In this document: piece by piece, positions 9,053 to 16,548 of the stretch | Numbering within the stretch: position 1 is the first letter of the stretch | Layout: every line of letters starts with the position of its first letter | From: Pseudomonadota bacterium | Lineage (GTDB): Bacteria; Pseudomonadota; Alphaproteobacteria; Rhodospirillales; Magnetospirillaceae | Assembly: GCA_021781575.1 (NCBI GenBank) | Contig: JAJXWP010000044.1 | Span: forward strand, 1-33,785 | DNA length: 33,785 nt | Direction of reading: 5' to 3' | The notes under the pieces: model-generated | Seen by the model: only the letters and a program-made list of their open reading frames with translations | What the model was told of the DNA's origin: nothing | Databases searched by the model: none | Program-made: the position numbers and the translations under genes

Positions 9053-9085
9053 GACACTGAACCATTCAAATGGTTCAGTGTCTTA
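9050..9085. terminator. Perfect stem-loop at the end of the GT2 gene, probably a bidirectional terminator
   Basis: Two perfect 16-base arms (TAAGACACTGAACCAT and its complement at 9070-9085) flank the loop TCAA. The first three bases are the TAA stop of the GT2 gene. It lies between convergent genes. There is no long T-run on either side. The arms are distinctly richer in A+T than the surrounding DNA. Confidence 0.65.
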
Positions 9086-9101
9086 GGTCTATCCCAGGCC
9101 C

Positions 9102-9533
9102 TCACCGGGGGGGGGGCTCGGCGGAGAGCACGATTTGCCGCAGAGCGCCCCCATCCGGCGCGAAGCCGAATACCATGTCACCCCAGCCGCGGTGGTAGGT
9201 GTGGTAGATTGCGGCGCCATCCACCTCGACCTCCATTTCGTCGCACGGGCCGAAGCGGCGAGCGACCTCGTCCATAGCGATAGCGGCATCCTCGGCAAGA
9301 TGCAGGCCGAGCACGACCTCATCGGCGTGCCGCTTGAAGAAGCGCAGTTCCGCCAGGCGCAGGATGCCGCCCGGCCGGCACGGCCGCCCGATCCACACCT
9401 CGATCTGCGCGGTACACAGATCCGGGTCCCTGGCGAATGCAAGGTCCAACGCATCTTCCACGGCCTTGGCCTCAAACGGCAGAGCCAGGGCCGACAGGCG
9501 GCCTAACAAGTCATCGAAGCTTGGGGCTTCCAT
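9102..9533 (-). CDS. Small acidic hypothetical protein, possible partner of the divergent zincin
   Basis: A 143-residue soluble protein of unknown function without signal peptide or membrane segment. The C-terminal part has a beta-rich pattern (YHTYHRGWGDMVFGF...LRQIVLSA). The start at ATG 9533 has AAAGGAA about 8 bases upstream; a longer in-frame form from 9554 is less likely. A run of ten G on the plus strand (9107-9116) encodes the final prolines, so the very C-terminus is open to slippage or sequencing error. It is divergent from the HEVGH protease gene with a 100-base shared A+T-rich spacer. A role as inhibitor or immunity protein is a guess from acidity and position. Confidence 0.6.
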   Translation of the reverse strand: MEAPSFDDLLGRLSALALPFEAKAVEDALDLAFARDPDLCTAQIEVWIGRPCRPGGILRLAELRFFKRHADEVVLGLHLAEDAAIAMDEVARRFGPCDEMEVEVDGAAIYHTYHRGWGDMVFGFAPDGGALRQIVLSAEPPPR

Positions 9534-9555
9534 CAAGTTTCCTTTACGGAACATA

Positions 9556-9582
9556 TTGTCAACAACGACTCGATCTTATAAC
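9556..9582 (+). promoter_or_regulatory. Weak candidate promoter for the zincin gene
   Basis: TTGTCA (9556-9561) and TATAAC (9577-9582) are 15 bases apart in the A+T-rich divergent spacer. The spacing is shorter than the usual 16-18. The start would lie about 44 bases before ATG 9634. Confidence 0.3.
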
Positions 9583-9633
9583 ATCGCGGCATTGGGTCAA
9601 TCATCAATCTGATTGCTTACCGCGAGACGCGCA

Positions 9634-10671
9634 ATGATCACCGGTCTGGGAAATGAAGTCGATGCCATTGTGGAAAACTCGCCGACGCTGGTCAGCGACC
9701 TCGCCTCCCTGAAGGAGGCCGGTTGGCTCATCGACACCAAGGGGGTTTTGCTGACCCCCGACGGTCGTCGCGGTGAATGCGTGCGTGGTACCAAGAACCG
9801 GCGGATCAGTATCGATCCGCATGCGCCGCCGACCGAACTGGCTGCGGTGCTGGCGCACGAGGTGGGGCACGCCAGATCGGCGGCGGAAGCCCCGGTCCGC
9901 CCCCACGGCCTGACCCGCACCGAATTCGTTACCGCCAATTTCATGCGCCACCTGCGGGACGAGGCGGAGGCCGTCCTCTACAACTACGAGATCCGCGAAG
10001 AAATCAAGCGCAACGGTGGGCCGGAAATCGGCCTGACCGGCCCGCGGGGCGCCGCCGGCCTGCTGGCCGCCGGCCATCGCGACGGAGACCGCACCGCCTT
10101 GCGCGACAAGGTGGCGGCGCTCTATGCCGACGATGGCCAGCCTTCCCCCCTCACCTCGTTCTACAGGAATTATTACAAGCGCCCTTACGAAATCGCCTAT
10201 GACCGTCTGCCCGACCACCTGAAAGTCGCGGAACGGCAGATTACCGCCGGTGACAGGGTAGTCGAGTTCCTGGGCAAAACAGCCGAGCAGATGCATAGCC
10301 TCGGTCTCGCCCTGGCATCCGGCGGAGAGATGCGGCAAGCCGCCGTCGCCCATGCCACCGACATTGCTGCGGACAAGGCCGCCATTGCCGCCGACCTGGC
10401 CCCTTCCGCCGAGATGAGGCGGCTGCTGGCGGCAGCGCCGGCGGTGTTCACCGCCGTAGCCCGCGCCGCCACCCGTCGGGACGATTGGGCTGTCGCCGCT
10501 CCCCTGGCCACCGATCAGCGTATCGCCCAAACCATGCATCGGCATGGCGATCTGCTCGACGCATCACCCAAGGTGGTCCGGCCGCAACTCACCGCCCAAG
10601 CGGCGCCCGCCAAGCCCAATCCGGATCGCAGACCCGGTGCGTTGATCCGGCGGGATCGTTCGCGGTCCTGA
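9634..10671 (+). CDS. HEVGH zinc metallopeptidase, toxin-like
   Basis: A 345-residue protein with no signal peptide. The zinc-protease motif is H75-E-V-G-H79 in LAAVLAHEVGHARSA. An acidic cluster downstream (DEAEAV, residues 109-114) could give the third metal ligand. The stretch E..A...N..IREEIKRNGGPEIGLTG, followed by a Tyr-rich FYRNYYKRPYEIAYD, resembles from memory the C-terminal metallopeptidase domains of Rhs/PAAR polymorphic toxins; this needs a search. The last ~150 residues are Ala-rich and probably helical, then basic and Pro-rich (PDRRPGALIRRDRSRS). ATG 9634 is preferred; a TTG at 9613 is possible. Delivery genes are absent nearby. It may be an orphan effector, a housekeeping protease or a domesticated toxin. 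Confidence 0.7.
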   Translation: MITGLGNEVDAIVENSPTLVSDLASLKEAGWLIDTKGVLLTPDGRRGECVRGTKNRRISIDPHAPPTELAAVLAHEVGHARSAAEAPVRPHGLTRTEFVTANFMRHLRDEAEAVLYNYEIREEIKRNGGPEIGLTGPRGAAGLLAAGHRDGDRTALRDKVAALYADDGQPSPLTSFYRNYYKRPYEIAYDRLPDHLKVAERQITAGDRVVEFLGKTAEQMHSLGLALASGGEMRQAAVAHATDIAADKAAIAADLAPSAEMRRLLAAAPAVFTAVARAATRRDDWAVAAPLATDQRIAQTMHRHGDLLDASPKVVRPQLTAQAAPAKPNPDRRPGALIRRDRSRS

Positions 10672-10736
10672 GGTCACGCCCCACCGCCCCGCAGACTCCT
10701 TGCCAACCGATCTGCGCCGAACGCCGGCGCGGCCGC

Positions 10737-11132
10737 TCAGTGGGTGTGCCCGTCCCCATGAGCGTGACCATCTCCATGGCCGCAGCCGCAGGCGGAGACC
10801 TCCGAGTTCGGCTGGCCGGTCTTGCCGGTGAGAAACTGGCGCACCGCCTCCACCGGATCGGATTCGCTGCTCACCGCGGCAGCTATTCCGCGTGCCGACA
10901 TCCGTCGGATGAAGCCGGGCCCGGCGCTCGCCGCCAGGACGACCTGGGCCTGATCCAGGGGATGCGGTCCATCGCCGTGGAAATCGTGAAAGGCCATCCC
11001 CATGGGCAGGTCGAGACGGCCGACCTCGATCGGCTCCTTCCCCTGTTCCGCCTCGAAGAGAATGAAACGGCGCGTCTTCCCGGCATGGGCGGTGACGGTA
11101 CGAAAGTTCTGACTGGCGACGGCAATGATCAT
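10737..11132 (-). CDS. NifX/NafY-like protein with a Cys/His-rich tail
   Basis: A 131-residue protein of the dinitrogenase iron-molybdenum cofactor family, the NifX/NifB-C/NafY fold that binds metal-sulfur clusters. The N-terminal MIIAVASQNFRTVTAHAGK starts the fold, and residues 63-89 give the QVVLAASAGPGFIRRMSARG segment typical of this domain. The last 17 residues (ACGCGHGDGHAHGDGHTH region) carry two Cys and six His and should bind metal. ATG 11132 overlaps the TGA of the upstream flavoprotein gene as ATGA, with AGGAGG 5 bases before it. This makes translational coupling very likely. No nif structural genes are in the window, so a role outside nitrogenase is possible. Confidence 0.82.
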   Translation of the reverse strand: MIIAVASQNFRTVTAHAGKTRRFILFEAEQGKEPIEVGRLDLPMGMAFHDFHGDGPHPLDQAQVVLAASAGPGFIRRMSARGIAAAVSSESDPVEAVRQFLTGKTGQPNSEVSACGCGHGDGHAHGDGHTH

Positions 11133-12265
11133 CGGCACCTCCTGATGCTGCCCAAGTAATGTCGCTCGAACGCCCGCTTCACCCAGTGAAGCGGGCGGAG
11201 TCCTGGTAGCGCCAGGTTCGCCCGCGGACTGCGGTAGACCAGCATGCCGGACTCAAGGGTATCGACGATGCAGATCAATTCCGGCTTGAAACGCACGCTC
11301 GCCTCGTCGCCACGCAGCTCAGCCGCCAGGTTGGCGGCGACGGCACGGGCATGCAGGTCGGCCTGGTGTGCCTGTTTGGGCATCCAGTCCGGCCCGGGAA
11401 AGCTGCCGGCATCGCCGGCGACATAGACACGCTGCAAGCCCGGCACCCGGCAGGTTCCGTCGGCCTGGACGAACCCGCCGGGAGAACGCGGCAGCGTCGT
11501 CCCATCGAGCCAGGCCGGGCCGGTCATACCGGGCATGAAGAGGATCAGGTCGGCCGCTATCTCGCCACCTTCGGTCACCACCTTCTGCGCTTCGAAGCGC
11601 AGCGGCTTGTGGCCAAGATGGGTGGCGATGCCGCGCCGAGTCATTTCACCCAGCAGGCCGGAGACCGCCCTCGGGCCGAGCCGGGCGCCAGGTTGCGCCG
11701 CCGGGTTGAAGAAGATCAGGCGAAAGCGGTCGCGCCGTCCTTGCCGGCGCAGCAGTGTCTCGATACCGAACAGGAACTCGAACATCGGCCCCCCGCGCAT
11801 CGCCGAGGGCTCCTGGGGGTTGGAAGCAAAACCCATGGCGATGGTGCCGCTGTCCAATGCAGCAAGGCGCTCGCCGATCGTCCGCGCGCCGGCCAAGCCT
11901 TCGCAGGGGACGATCGCATGTTCGATTCCGGGCAATTTGCGGATGAAGCGGCCACCGCTGGCGATCACCAGGGCATCATTGCGCACCACCCCGGCGGAGG
12001 TGGCCACCGTTCGGCCGTCGTCACCCACTCCTTCCACCCGAGCGCAATGGAAGGTTACCCTATGGGCGGCGAAAAAATCAGCCAGCGGCACCGTCAGCTG
12101 GTCTTCGCCGCGCAGCCCGGCCGGAACCCAGATCAGACTCGGCAAATAGACGAAGACGTCGCTGGGCGCGACGACGGTGATGTCGGCGGCCACCTTGCGG
12201 CGCCGAAGTTCACGGATAGTCCGCAGCGCGGCGAAGCCGGCCCCCAGAATGGTGATGTTCGTCAT
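11129..12265 (-). CDS. SQR-like FAD-dependent pyridine nucleotide-disulfide oxidoreductase
   Basis: A 378-residue flavoprotein of the sulfide:quinone oxidoreductase/NDH-2 superfamily. The FAD motif ITILGAGFAALRTIREL is at the N-terminus and the second FAD motif (VYVAGDAGSFPGP) near the C-terminus. The PKQAHQADLHARAVAANL helix is typical of SQR-type enzymes. Cysteines occur in VPCEGLAGA and ELICIVDTLESG, where SQR enzymes have catalytic cysteines. The middle catalytic Cys of SQR seems missing (SAMRGGPMFEF). Sulfide oxidation is therefore uncertain; another quinone- or metal-linked reductase role is possible. ATG 12265 is used; AGGAGG lies 13 bases upstream. Its 3' end carries the ribosome-binding site of the NifX-like gene. 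Confidence 0.8.
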   Translation of the reverse strand: MTNITILGAGFAALRTIRELRRRKVAADITVVAPSDVFVYLPSLIWVPAGLRGEDQLTVPLADFFAAHRVTFHCARVEGVGDDGRTVATSAGVVRNDALVIASGGRFIRKLPGIEHAIVPCEGLAGARTIGERLAALDSGTIAMGFASNPQEPSAMRGGPMFEFLFGIETLLRRQGRRDRFRLIFFNPAAQPGARLGPRAVSGLLGEMTRRGIATHLGHKPLRFEAQKVVTEGGEIAADLILFMPGMTGPAWLDGTTLPRSPGGFVQADGTCRVPGLQRVYVAGDAGSFPGPDWMPKQAHQADLHARAVAANLAAELRGDEASVRFKPELICIVDTLESGMLVYRSPRANLALPGLRPLHWVKRAFERHYLGSIRRCR

Positions 12266-12363
12266 CGACAGGAACACCCCTCCTGCCACAAGAATCCCTT
12301 GAAAATATCACACATGCGGTTGGCTGGCCCGATCGATGAAGACGACCGGAGTCTTTTAGAAAA

Positions 12364-12379
12364 ACGGAGGCGACGCCGT
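12364..12379 (-). terminator. Weak terminator-like hairpin after the DUF1674 gene
   Basis: On the minus strand a short G+C stem (ACGG...CCGT with an internal mismatch) is followed directly by TTTTT (12364-12360). The position, about 30 bases after the DUF1674 stop, suits a terminator, but the stem is poor. Confidence 0.3.
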
Positions 12380-12405
12380 CATTGATATTTATCATCAGCA
12401 TCGTT

Positions 12406-12573
12406 CTAAAAATCGATGCAGCGCCCGCCCTTTTCCCAATCGTTGTAGCGGGTCGGCTCGGGGCCCTTCGGCCCGCCGATTTCCACCGGCCTGGCCGGAG
12501 CGGGCGGAGAGTGATCAATCGAATCGGCCGGTCGGTCGGCCTCATCTCTCGAGGGCTTCGGATCTTCGGACAT
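12406..12573 (-). CDS. DUF1674 (SDHAF4-like) small protein
   Basis: A 55-residue protein ending in PTRYNDWEKGGRCIDF, the diagnostic C-terminus of the DUF1674 family. The mitochondrial relative SDHAF4/Sdh8 helps assemble succinate dehydrogenase by binding the flavinated SdhA subunit. The N-terminal half is Pro/Asp/Glu-rich and probably disordered. A GAGGAG lies 6 bases before ATG 12573, giving an unambiguous start. The gene is divergent from rsmB. The sdh operon itself is not in the window, so the role is inferred from the motif. Confidence 0.88.
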   Translation of the reverse strand: MSEDPKPSRDEADRPADSIDHSPPAPARPVEIGGPKGPEPTRYNDWEKGGRCIDF

Positions 12574-12649
12574 GGCGATCTCCTCTTGCGCCGCAAGCAG
12601 GCCATACTTATTCATGTGCCGCCATCGATCAATCGGGGATTTGCCACAG

Positions 12650-13933
12650 ATGACTCCGGCTTCCGGTCTGCCGGCCCGCGCGGTGGCGCTAGAGGCCTTA
12701 TCCAGGGTGCTGCGCCGCCGCCTTTCCCTCGACGATGCCCTCGACCCCGGCGGCCTCGACGAGCGCGACCGGGCCTTCGCCCGGCTGCTGTCGGCCACCG
12801 TCCTGCGCCGACTGGGCCAGATCGACAGCCTTATCGACGGCTGCCTCGAACGTCCACTGCCGGCCAAGGCGGCAAAGGTCAAGGATCTGCTGCGCCTGGG
12901 CGTCGCCCAGTTGGTGTTCCTTGATACCCCGCCGCATGCCGCGGTCACCACGAGCGTCGAAATGACGAAAGCGGCCGGCCTCCCGGCCCATGTCAAGCTG
13001 GTCAACGCGGTGCTGCGGCGCTTGGCCCGCGACGGCAAGACGTTGGCCGCCGGGCAGGACGCTCCTCGCCTCGACACCCCGGACTGGCTGTGGGACGCAT
13101 GGACGGCGGCTTACGGCGCCGAGACCTGCCGTGCCATCGCCCAAGCCCATCTGGCGGAGGCGCCGCTCGACTTCAGCGTCAAGGCAGATGCCCCCGGCTG
13201 GGCCGGACGGCTGGAGGCCGAACTGCTGCCCACCGGCAGCCTGCGCCGGCCGGCCGGCGGACTGGTGTCGGCGCTTCCCGGCTATGCCGAGGGCGCCTGG
13301 TGGGTGCAGGATGCGGCGGCCGCTCTTCCGGCACGGCTGCTTGGCCCAGTGGCCGGGCAGCGCGTCGCCGACCTCTGCGCCGCGCCGGGCGGCAAGACCG
13401 CCCAACTGGCAGCCGCCGGGGCCGAGGTGACCGCCCTCGACCGCTCACCGGCACGACTGGAGCGGCTGTCGGCTAACCTGACCCGCCTCCACCTCAACGC
13501 CCATGTCCAGTTGGCCGACGCCTCAGCCTGGGAACCGGCGGTGCCGTTCGATGCGGTGCTGCTCGACGCCCCCTGCTCGGCCACCGGCACCCTGCGCCGA
13601 CACCCGGACGCCGCCTGGCTGAAGCGGCCGGAAGACGTGGCCAGACTGGCCGCCGCCCAGGACCGCCTGCTCGCCGCGGCCAGCCGCATGCTGCGCCCAG
13701 GCGGCATGCTGGTCTATTGCACCTGTTCGCTGCAGGCCGAGGAAGGGGCGGAGCGGATCGACGCCCTGCTGGCCGGCGGCGCGCCACTCCGCCGCGTTCC
13801 CATCGGCGCCGGAGAAGTGGGAGGCTTGAGCGAACTGCTGACCCCTGTCGGCGATCTCCGCAGCTTGCCCTGCCATCTTGCCGAAAAAGGTGGTATGGAC
13901 GCATTTTACGCCGCCCGCTTGCAGAAATCGTGA
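12650..13933 (+). CDS. rsmB: 16S rRNA (cytosine-5) methyltransferase, RsmB/Sun family
   Basis: S-adenosylmethionine-dependent methyltransferase that, in E. coli, methylates C967 of 16S rRNA. The 427-residue protein has the NusB-like N-terminal domain (about 1-135). The catalytic domain carries the SAM motif DLCAAPGGKT (241-250), DAPCSATGTLRR with Cys309, and YCTCSLQAEE with the catalytic-type Cys at 359. ATG 12650 starts the family-like sequence; earlier in-frame codons overlap the divergent DUF1674 gene. The TGA stop overlaps a possible GTG start of gmhB, indicating co-transcription. Confidence 0.93.
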   Translation: MTPASGLPARAVALEALSRVLRRRLSLDDALDPGGLDERDRAFARLLSATVLRRLGQIDSLIDGCLERPLPAKAAKVKDLLRLGVAQLVFLDTPPHAAVTTSVEMTKAAGLPAHVKLVNAVLRRLARDGKTLAAGQDAPRLDTPDWLWDAWTAAYGAETCRAIAQAHLAEAPLDFSVKADAPGWAGRLEAELLPTGSLRRPAGGLVSALPGYAEGAWWVQDAAAALPARLLGPVAGQRVADLCAAPGGKTAQLAAAGAEVTALDRSPARLERLSANLTRLHLNAHVQLADASAWEPAVPFDAVLLDAPCSATGTLRRHPDAAWLKRPEDVARLAAAQDRLLAAASRMLRPGGMLVYCTCSLQAEEGAERIDALLAGGAPLRRVPIGAGEVGGLSELLTPVGDLRSLPCHLAEKGGMDAFYAARLQKS

Positions 13934-13947
13934 AAGTCCCGAGTCCC

Positions 13948-14529
13948 ATGACCGCCGCGACCGCCGACCGCCGCTTCGTCCTGCTCGACCGGGACGGCAC
14001 CATCAACGTGGAACGCAACTACCTCTCGGACCCCGACCAGCTGGAACTCTATCCTGGTGTCGGACCGGCATTGCGCCGGTTGCGCCGGCTTGGCTTCGGC
14101 ATCGTTGTGCTGACCAACCAATCGGGCGTCGCCCGGGGTTATTTCGATCTGGCGACGGTGGACCGGGTGCATGCCCGCCTGCGCCGGATGCTCGCGGCCG
14201 AAGAGGCCGAGGTCGACGGTATCTATCTTTGCCCACATGGCCCCGAGGACGACTGCGGCTGCCGCAAGCCGCTGCCCGGAATGGTCGAACAGGCGGTCGC
14301 CGACTGGGGATTCGATCCGAGGCAGGCCTTCCTCATCGGCGACAAGGCGGTAGACATCGACTTGGCCCGGGCGGTCGGCGCCACCGGCATCCTGGTCCGC
14401 ACCGGCTGGGGTGCGAGAGCCGAGCGGGAAGGCAAATGCACACCCGCCGCCATCGTCGACGACCTGCCGGCCGCCGTAGCCTGGATCGAGCGGACGGCCG
14501 GGCGCCAGGATCGGACGGAGAACGTCTGA
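13948..14529 (+). CDS. gmhB: D-glycero-beta-D-manno-heptose 1,7-bisphosphate 7-phosphatase
   Basis: HAD-superfamily phosphatase of ADP-heptose synthesis for lipopolysaccharide. The 193-residue product has the nucleophile motif LLDRDGT (Asp14, Asp16), TNQSG (56-60), the zinc site C95-x-H97...C103-x-C105, catalytic-type Lys107 in CRKPLPGM, and GDK (131-133) with Asp136. All fit GmhB. A GTG at 13930 overlaps the rsmB stop and would add six residues; ATG 13948 is chosen because the homology begins there. The stop overlaps the next start as TGATG. Other heptose genes (gmhA, hldE) are not in the window. Confidence 0.92.
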   Translation: MTAATADRRFVLLDRDGTINVERNYLSDPDQLELYPGVGPALRRLRRLGFGIVVLTNQSGVARGYFDLATVDRVHARLRRMLAAEEAEVDGIYLCPHGPEDDCGCRKPLPGMVEQAVADWGFDPRQAFLIGDKAVDIDLARAVGATGILVRTGWGARAEREGKCTPAAIVDDLPAAVAWIERTAGRQDRTENV

Positions 14530-15641
14530 TGGCCCGCATCGTCATGTCCGACGACGGCATCGTGTTCGACGGCCGGATCAAGGATCAGCAGCCGCTGGGC
14601 GGTGCCGAAACAGCCTTCGCCGAACTGGCCGAAGCCCTGGCGGCTCGGGACCATCGGGTCGAGGTGCACAACCGCTGCGCGGCGCCGCTGCAATGGAAGG
14701 GCGTGCATTGGACGCCTCTCGACGGCACGGCCTCGATGGGGCTGCCGGACGACGCCGATCTTTATATCGCCAACCGGTCGAACCATCTGATCCGCCTTTG
14801 CCCAAATGCCGCGCGGGCCGTGTTCTGGATCCACAACCCGGCCCGCTACCTGCTGAAATGGCGCTATCAGTGGCCGCTGCTGCGGCGCCGGCCGGCCATC
14901 ATCTTTTCCGGCGCCAGCCATCTGTCAACCTATCCCGGTTGGGCAAGCGGCGGCGAGCGGGTGGTGATTCCCTACGGCATCACCCCTTTGTTCCTCGGCG
15001 CAAAGCCCCGCGACCAGGCCCCGCCGCCGCGCGCCGTCTTCCTGTCCAATCCATTGCGATCCCTCGACTGGCTGCTGGAAATCTGGGCCTCCTCCATCGC
15101 GCCCCGCCTGCCCGGCGCCGAGTTGCACATCTTCGCCGGCGCAGCCATCTACGGCTCGGCCGGCGCCGCCAAAGCCGACCGAATGGCGCCCGTGCTCGAA
15201 CGGGCCCGCCAACTGGCCGACCAGGGCGTGGTGCTGCGCGGCCCGGTGCCGAAACCTCAACTGGTCGAGGAAATTGCGGCGGCCCGGGCGTTTCTCTATC
15301 GCGGAGACATCGGCGAGACCTTCTGCAACGCCGTCGCCGAGCCGCAGGCCATGGGTCTGCCGGGAGTGGTGGAGGATATCGCCTGCATGAAGGAACGAGT
15401 GGTCGACGGCGAAACCGGATTTGTCGTCACCGGCGACAAGGCCTTCGCCGAAGCCGCTCTCCGGCTGCTCACCGACGACGACTTGTGGCGACGCCAGCAC
15501 CGCGCCGCACTGGCCCGCCAGGGCCGCTGGACCTGGACGCAGGCCGCGGAACGGTTCGAGCGCCTGGCGGCGGCGTCCCGCGTCGTCATGCCCGGAGTTG
15601 ATCCGCATCTCCGCGAACCCCCGGATCAAGCCCCAGGTTGA
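14529..15641 (+). CDS. GT4-like glycosyltransferase
   Basis: A 370-residue protein with the two-domain GT-B layout. The N-terminal domain has the glycine loop QPLGGAETAFAELAEAL (19-36). The C-terminal domain has the donor-site pattern GETFCNAVAEPQAMGLP, equivalent to the E-x7-E motif of family 4, followed by VVDGETGFVV. ATG 14529 shares its first bases with the gmhB stop (TGATG), so the two are translated together. This links it to a heptose or other lipopolysaccharide sugar, but acceptor and donor are unknown. It is convergent with the HIT gene, 10 bases away, with no terminator visible. Confidence 0.85.
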   Translation: MARIVMSDDGIVFDGRIKDQQPLGGAETAFAELAEALAARDHRVEVHNRCAAPLQWKGVHWTPLDGTASMGLPDDADLYIANRSNHLIRLCPNAARAVFWIHNPARYLLKWRYQWPLLRRRPAIIFSGASHLSTYPGWASGGERVVIPYGITPLFLGAKPRDQAPPPRAVFLSNPLRSLDWLLEIWASSIAPRLPGAELHIFAGAAIYGSAGAAKADRMAPVLERARQLADQGVVLRGPVPKPQLVEEIAAARAFLYRGDIGETFCNAVAEPQAMGLPGVVEDIACMKERVVDGETGFVVTGDKAFAEAALRLLTDDDLWRRQHRAALARQGRWTWTQAAERFERLAAASRVVMPGVDPHLREPPDQAPG

Positions 15642-15651
15642 CGGCAACAGG

Positions 15652-16068
15652 CTACAGGTAAGCCCGGATACGCTCGGCCATCGCCTCGATCGCCGACAAT
15701 TCGCCCGGCCGCAAGGACCAGTTGAGCAGTAAGCCGTCATCCATCGTGCGCGGCACCACATGCATATGGAAATGCAGCACCGACTGCGCGGCGCCGCGGC
15801 CATTGCTTTGAACGACGGAAATGCCGTCCGGCAGCAGGGCCGAATTGACCGCCTGGGCCACCTTCTTGACCGTTGCCGATACCGCCTGTAGGTCAGGAAT
15901 TGGCAGGTCGAAGATCGTCTCGGCATGGGTCTTGGAGACGATCAGGGCATGCCCCGGCGCGACCGGATTGATGTCCATGAATGCCAGGCTGTGTTCATCC
16001 TCGCACAGCAAGAAGGCGGGTGCGCTCCTGGCAATGATCCGGCAGAAGATACAGCTGTGGACGTTCAT
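15652..16068 (-). CDS. HIT-family (histidine triad) nucleotide-binding protein
   Basis: A 138-residue Hint/Fhit-like hydrolase acting on nucleoside phosphoramidates or dinucleotides. The triad is HFHMHVVPR with His at 99, 101 and 103. The N-terminal CIFCRII (Cys6, Cys9) plus downstream histidines resembles the zinc site found in many bacterial HIT proteins. APGHALIVSKTH (37-48) is also a family signature. The length is complete. It is monocistronic: convergent with a glycosyltransferase and divergent from a small secreted protein. Confidence 0.93.
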   Translation of the reverse strand: MNVHSCIFCRIIARSAPAFLLCEDEHSLAFMDINPVAPGHALIVSKTHAETIFDLPIPDLQAVSATVKKVAQAVNSALLPDGISVVQSNGRGAAQSVLHFHMHVVPRTMDDGLLLNWSLRPGELSAIEAMAERIRAYL

Positions 16069-16204
16069 GCTTCATCATTACCTCGGCGCTTCATTCTCGG
16101 CCAGTCAATTGTGGCACCGCCGCCTTACTTGGCGCGAAAATATCATTAATCAGCGGTTTATTGCCTCAGACCTGCCATCGGCCCCGGGTACAAATAAACC
16201 TGTC

Positions 16205-16220
16205 TCCGGGATGTCCCGGA
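16205..16220. other. Short palindrome in the leader of the small secreted protein gene
   Basis: TCCGGGATGTCCCGGA is self-complementary except for the two central bases and ends 22 bases before ATG 16243. It could be a leader hairpin or an operator. The 174-base gap around it is richer in A+T than the flanks; I could not place a convincing promoter in it. Confidence 0.4.
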
Positions 16221-16242
16221 ACAACGACCAACGGAGATTAAG

Positions 16243-16485
16243 ATGTTGAAGCATGTGGTTTCGGCCCTGGCAGTGTCCACTTTCCTGTTGAGTGGCGCCG
16301 CCTTCGCCGCCGAGGGCAAGAGCCCCGCCGGCCAGACTCCGACCCCCGCGGCCAGCGCCTCGGCCAGCACCGGGACCACCGCCGCCAAGACCCACGCCGT
16401 GCACAACAAGCACGAGAAGATGGCGCACAAGCATGGAAGGACGCACAAGCGGACCGCCGCCGCCAAGTCCGCCAAGACCAACTGA
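16243..16485 (+). CDS. Small secreted Ala/Lys/His-rich protein
   Basis: An 80-residue protein with a clear Sec signal peptide (MLKHVVSALAVSTFLLSGAAFA, cut before AEGK). The mature ~58 residues are Ala/Ser/Thr-rich and then strongly basic with five His (HAVHNKHEKMAHKHGRTHKR). CGGAG lies 6-7 bases before ATG 16243. The composition suggests a disordered periplasmic polycation that may bind metal, nucleic acid or an acidic polymer. No family is recognised. It is convergent with the gene at 16549, with a strong hairpin between. Confidence 0.75.
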   Translation: MLKHVVSALAVSTFLLSGAAFAAEGKSPAGQTPTPAASASASTGTTAAKTHAVHNKHEKMAHKHGRTHKRTAAAKSAKTN

Positions 16486-16500
16486 TGCGCCAGCACGGGG

Positions 16501-16529
16501 CGCCTGCCTTCCGCGAAAGGAGGCGGGCG
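16501..16529. terminator. Stem-loop between convergent genes
   Basis: CGCCTGCCTTC pairs with GGAGGCGGGCG over 11 positions, two of them G-U, with a 7-base loop. It sits 15 bases after the small secreted protein gene and 20 bases before the end of the opposing gene. No T-run follows. Confidence 0.5.
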
Positions 16530-16548
16530 TCCCCGGCGGCTCAGCCGT

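Noticed and set aside
10737-11132. Part of a nitrogen-fixation cluster
   Set aside because: Only one NifX-like gene is present; no nif structural or assembly genes flank it.
10485-11159. Plus-strand frame opposite the NifX-like gene
   Set aside because: It overlaps the end of the zincin gene and runs antisense to a coupled, family-matching gene.
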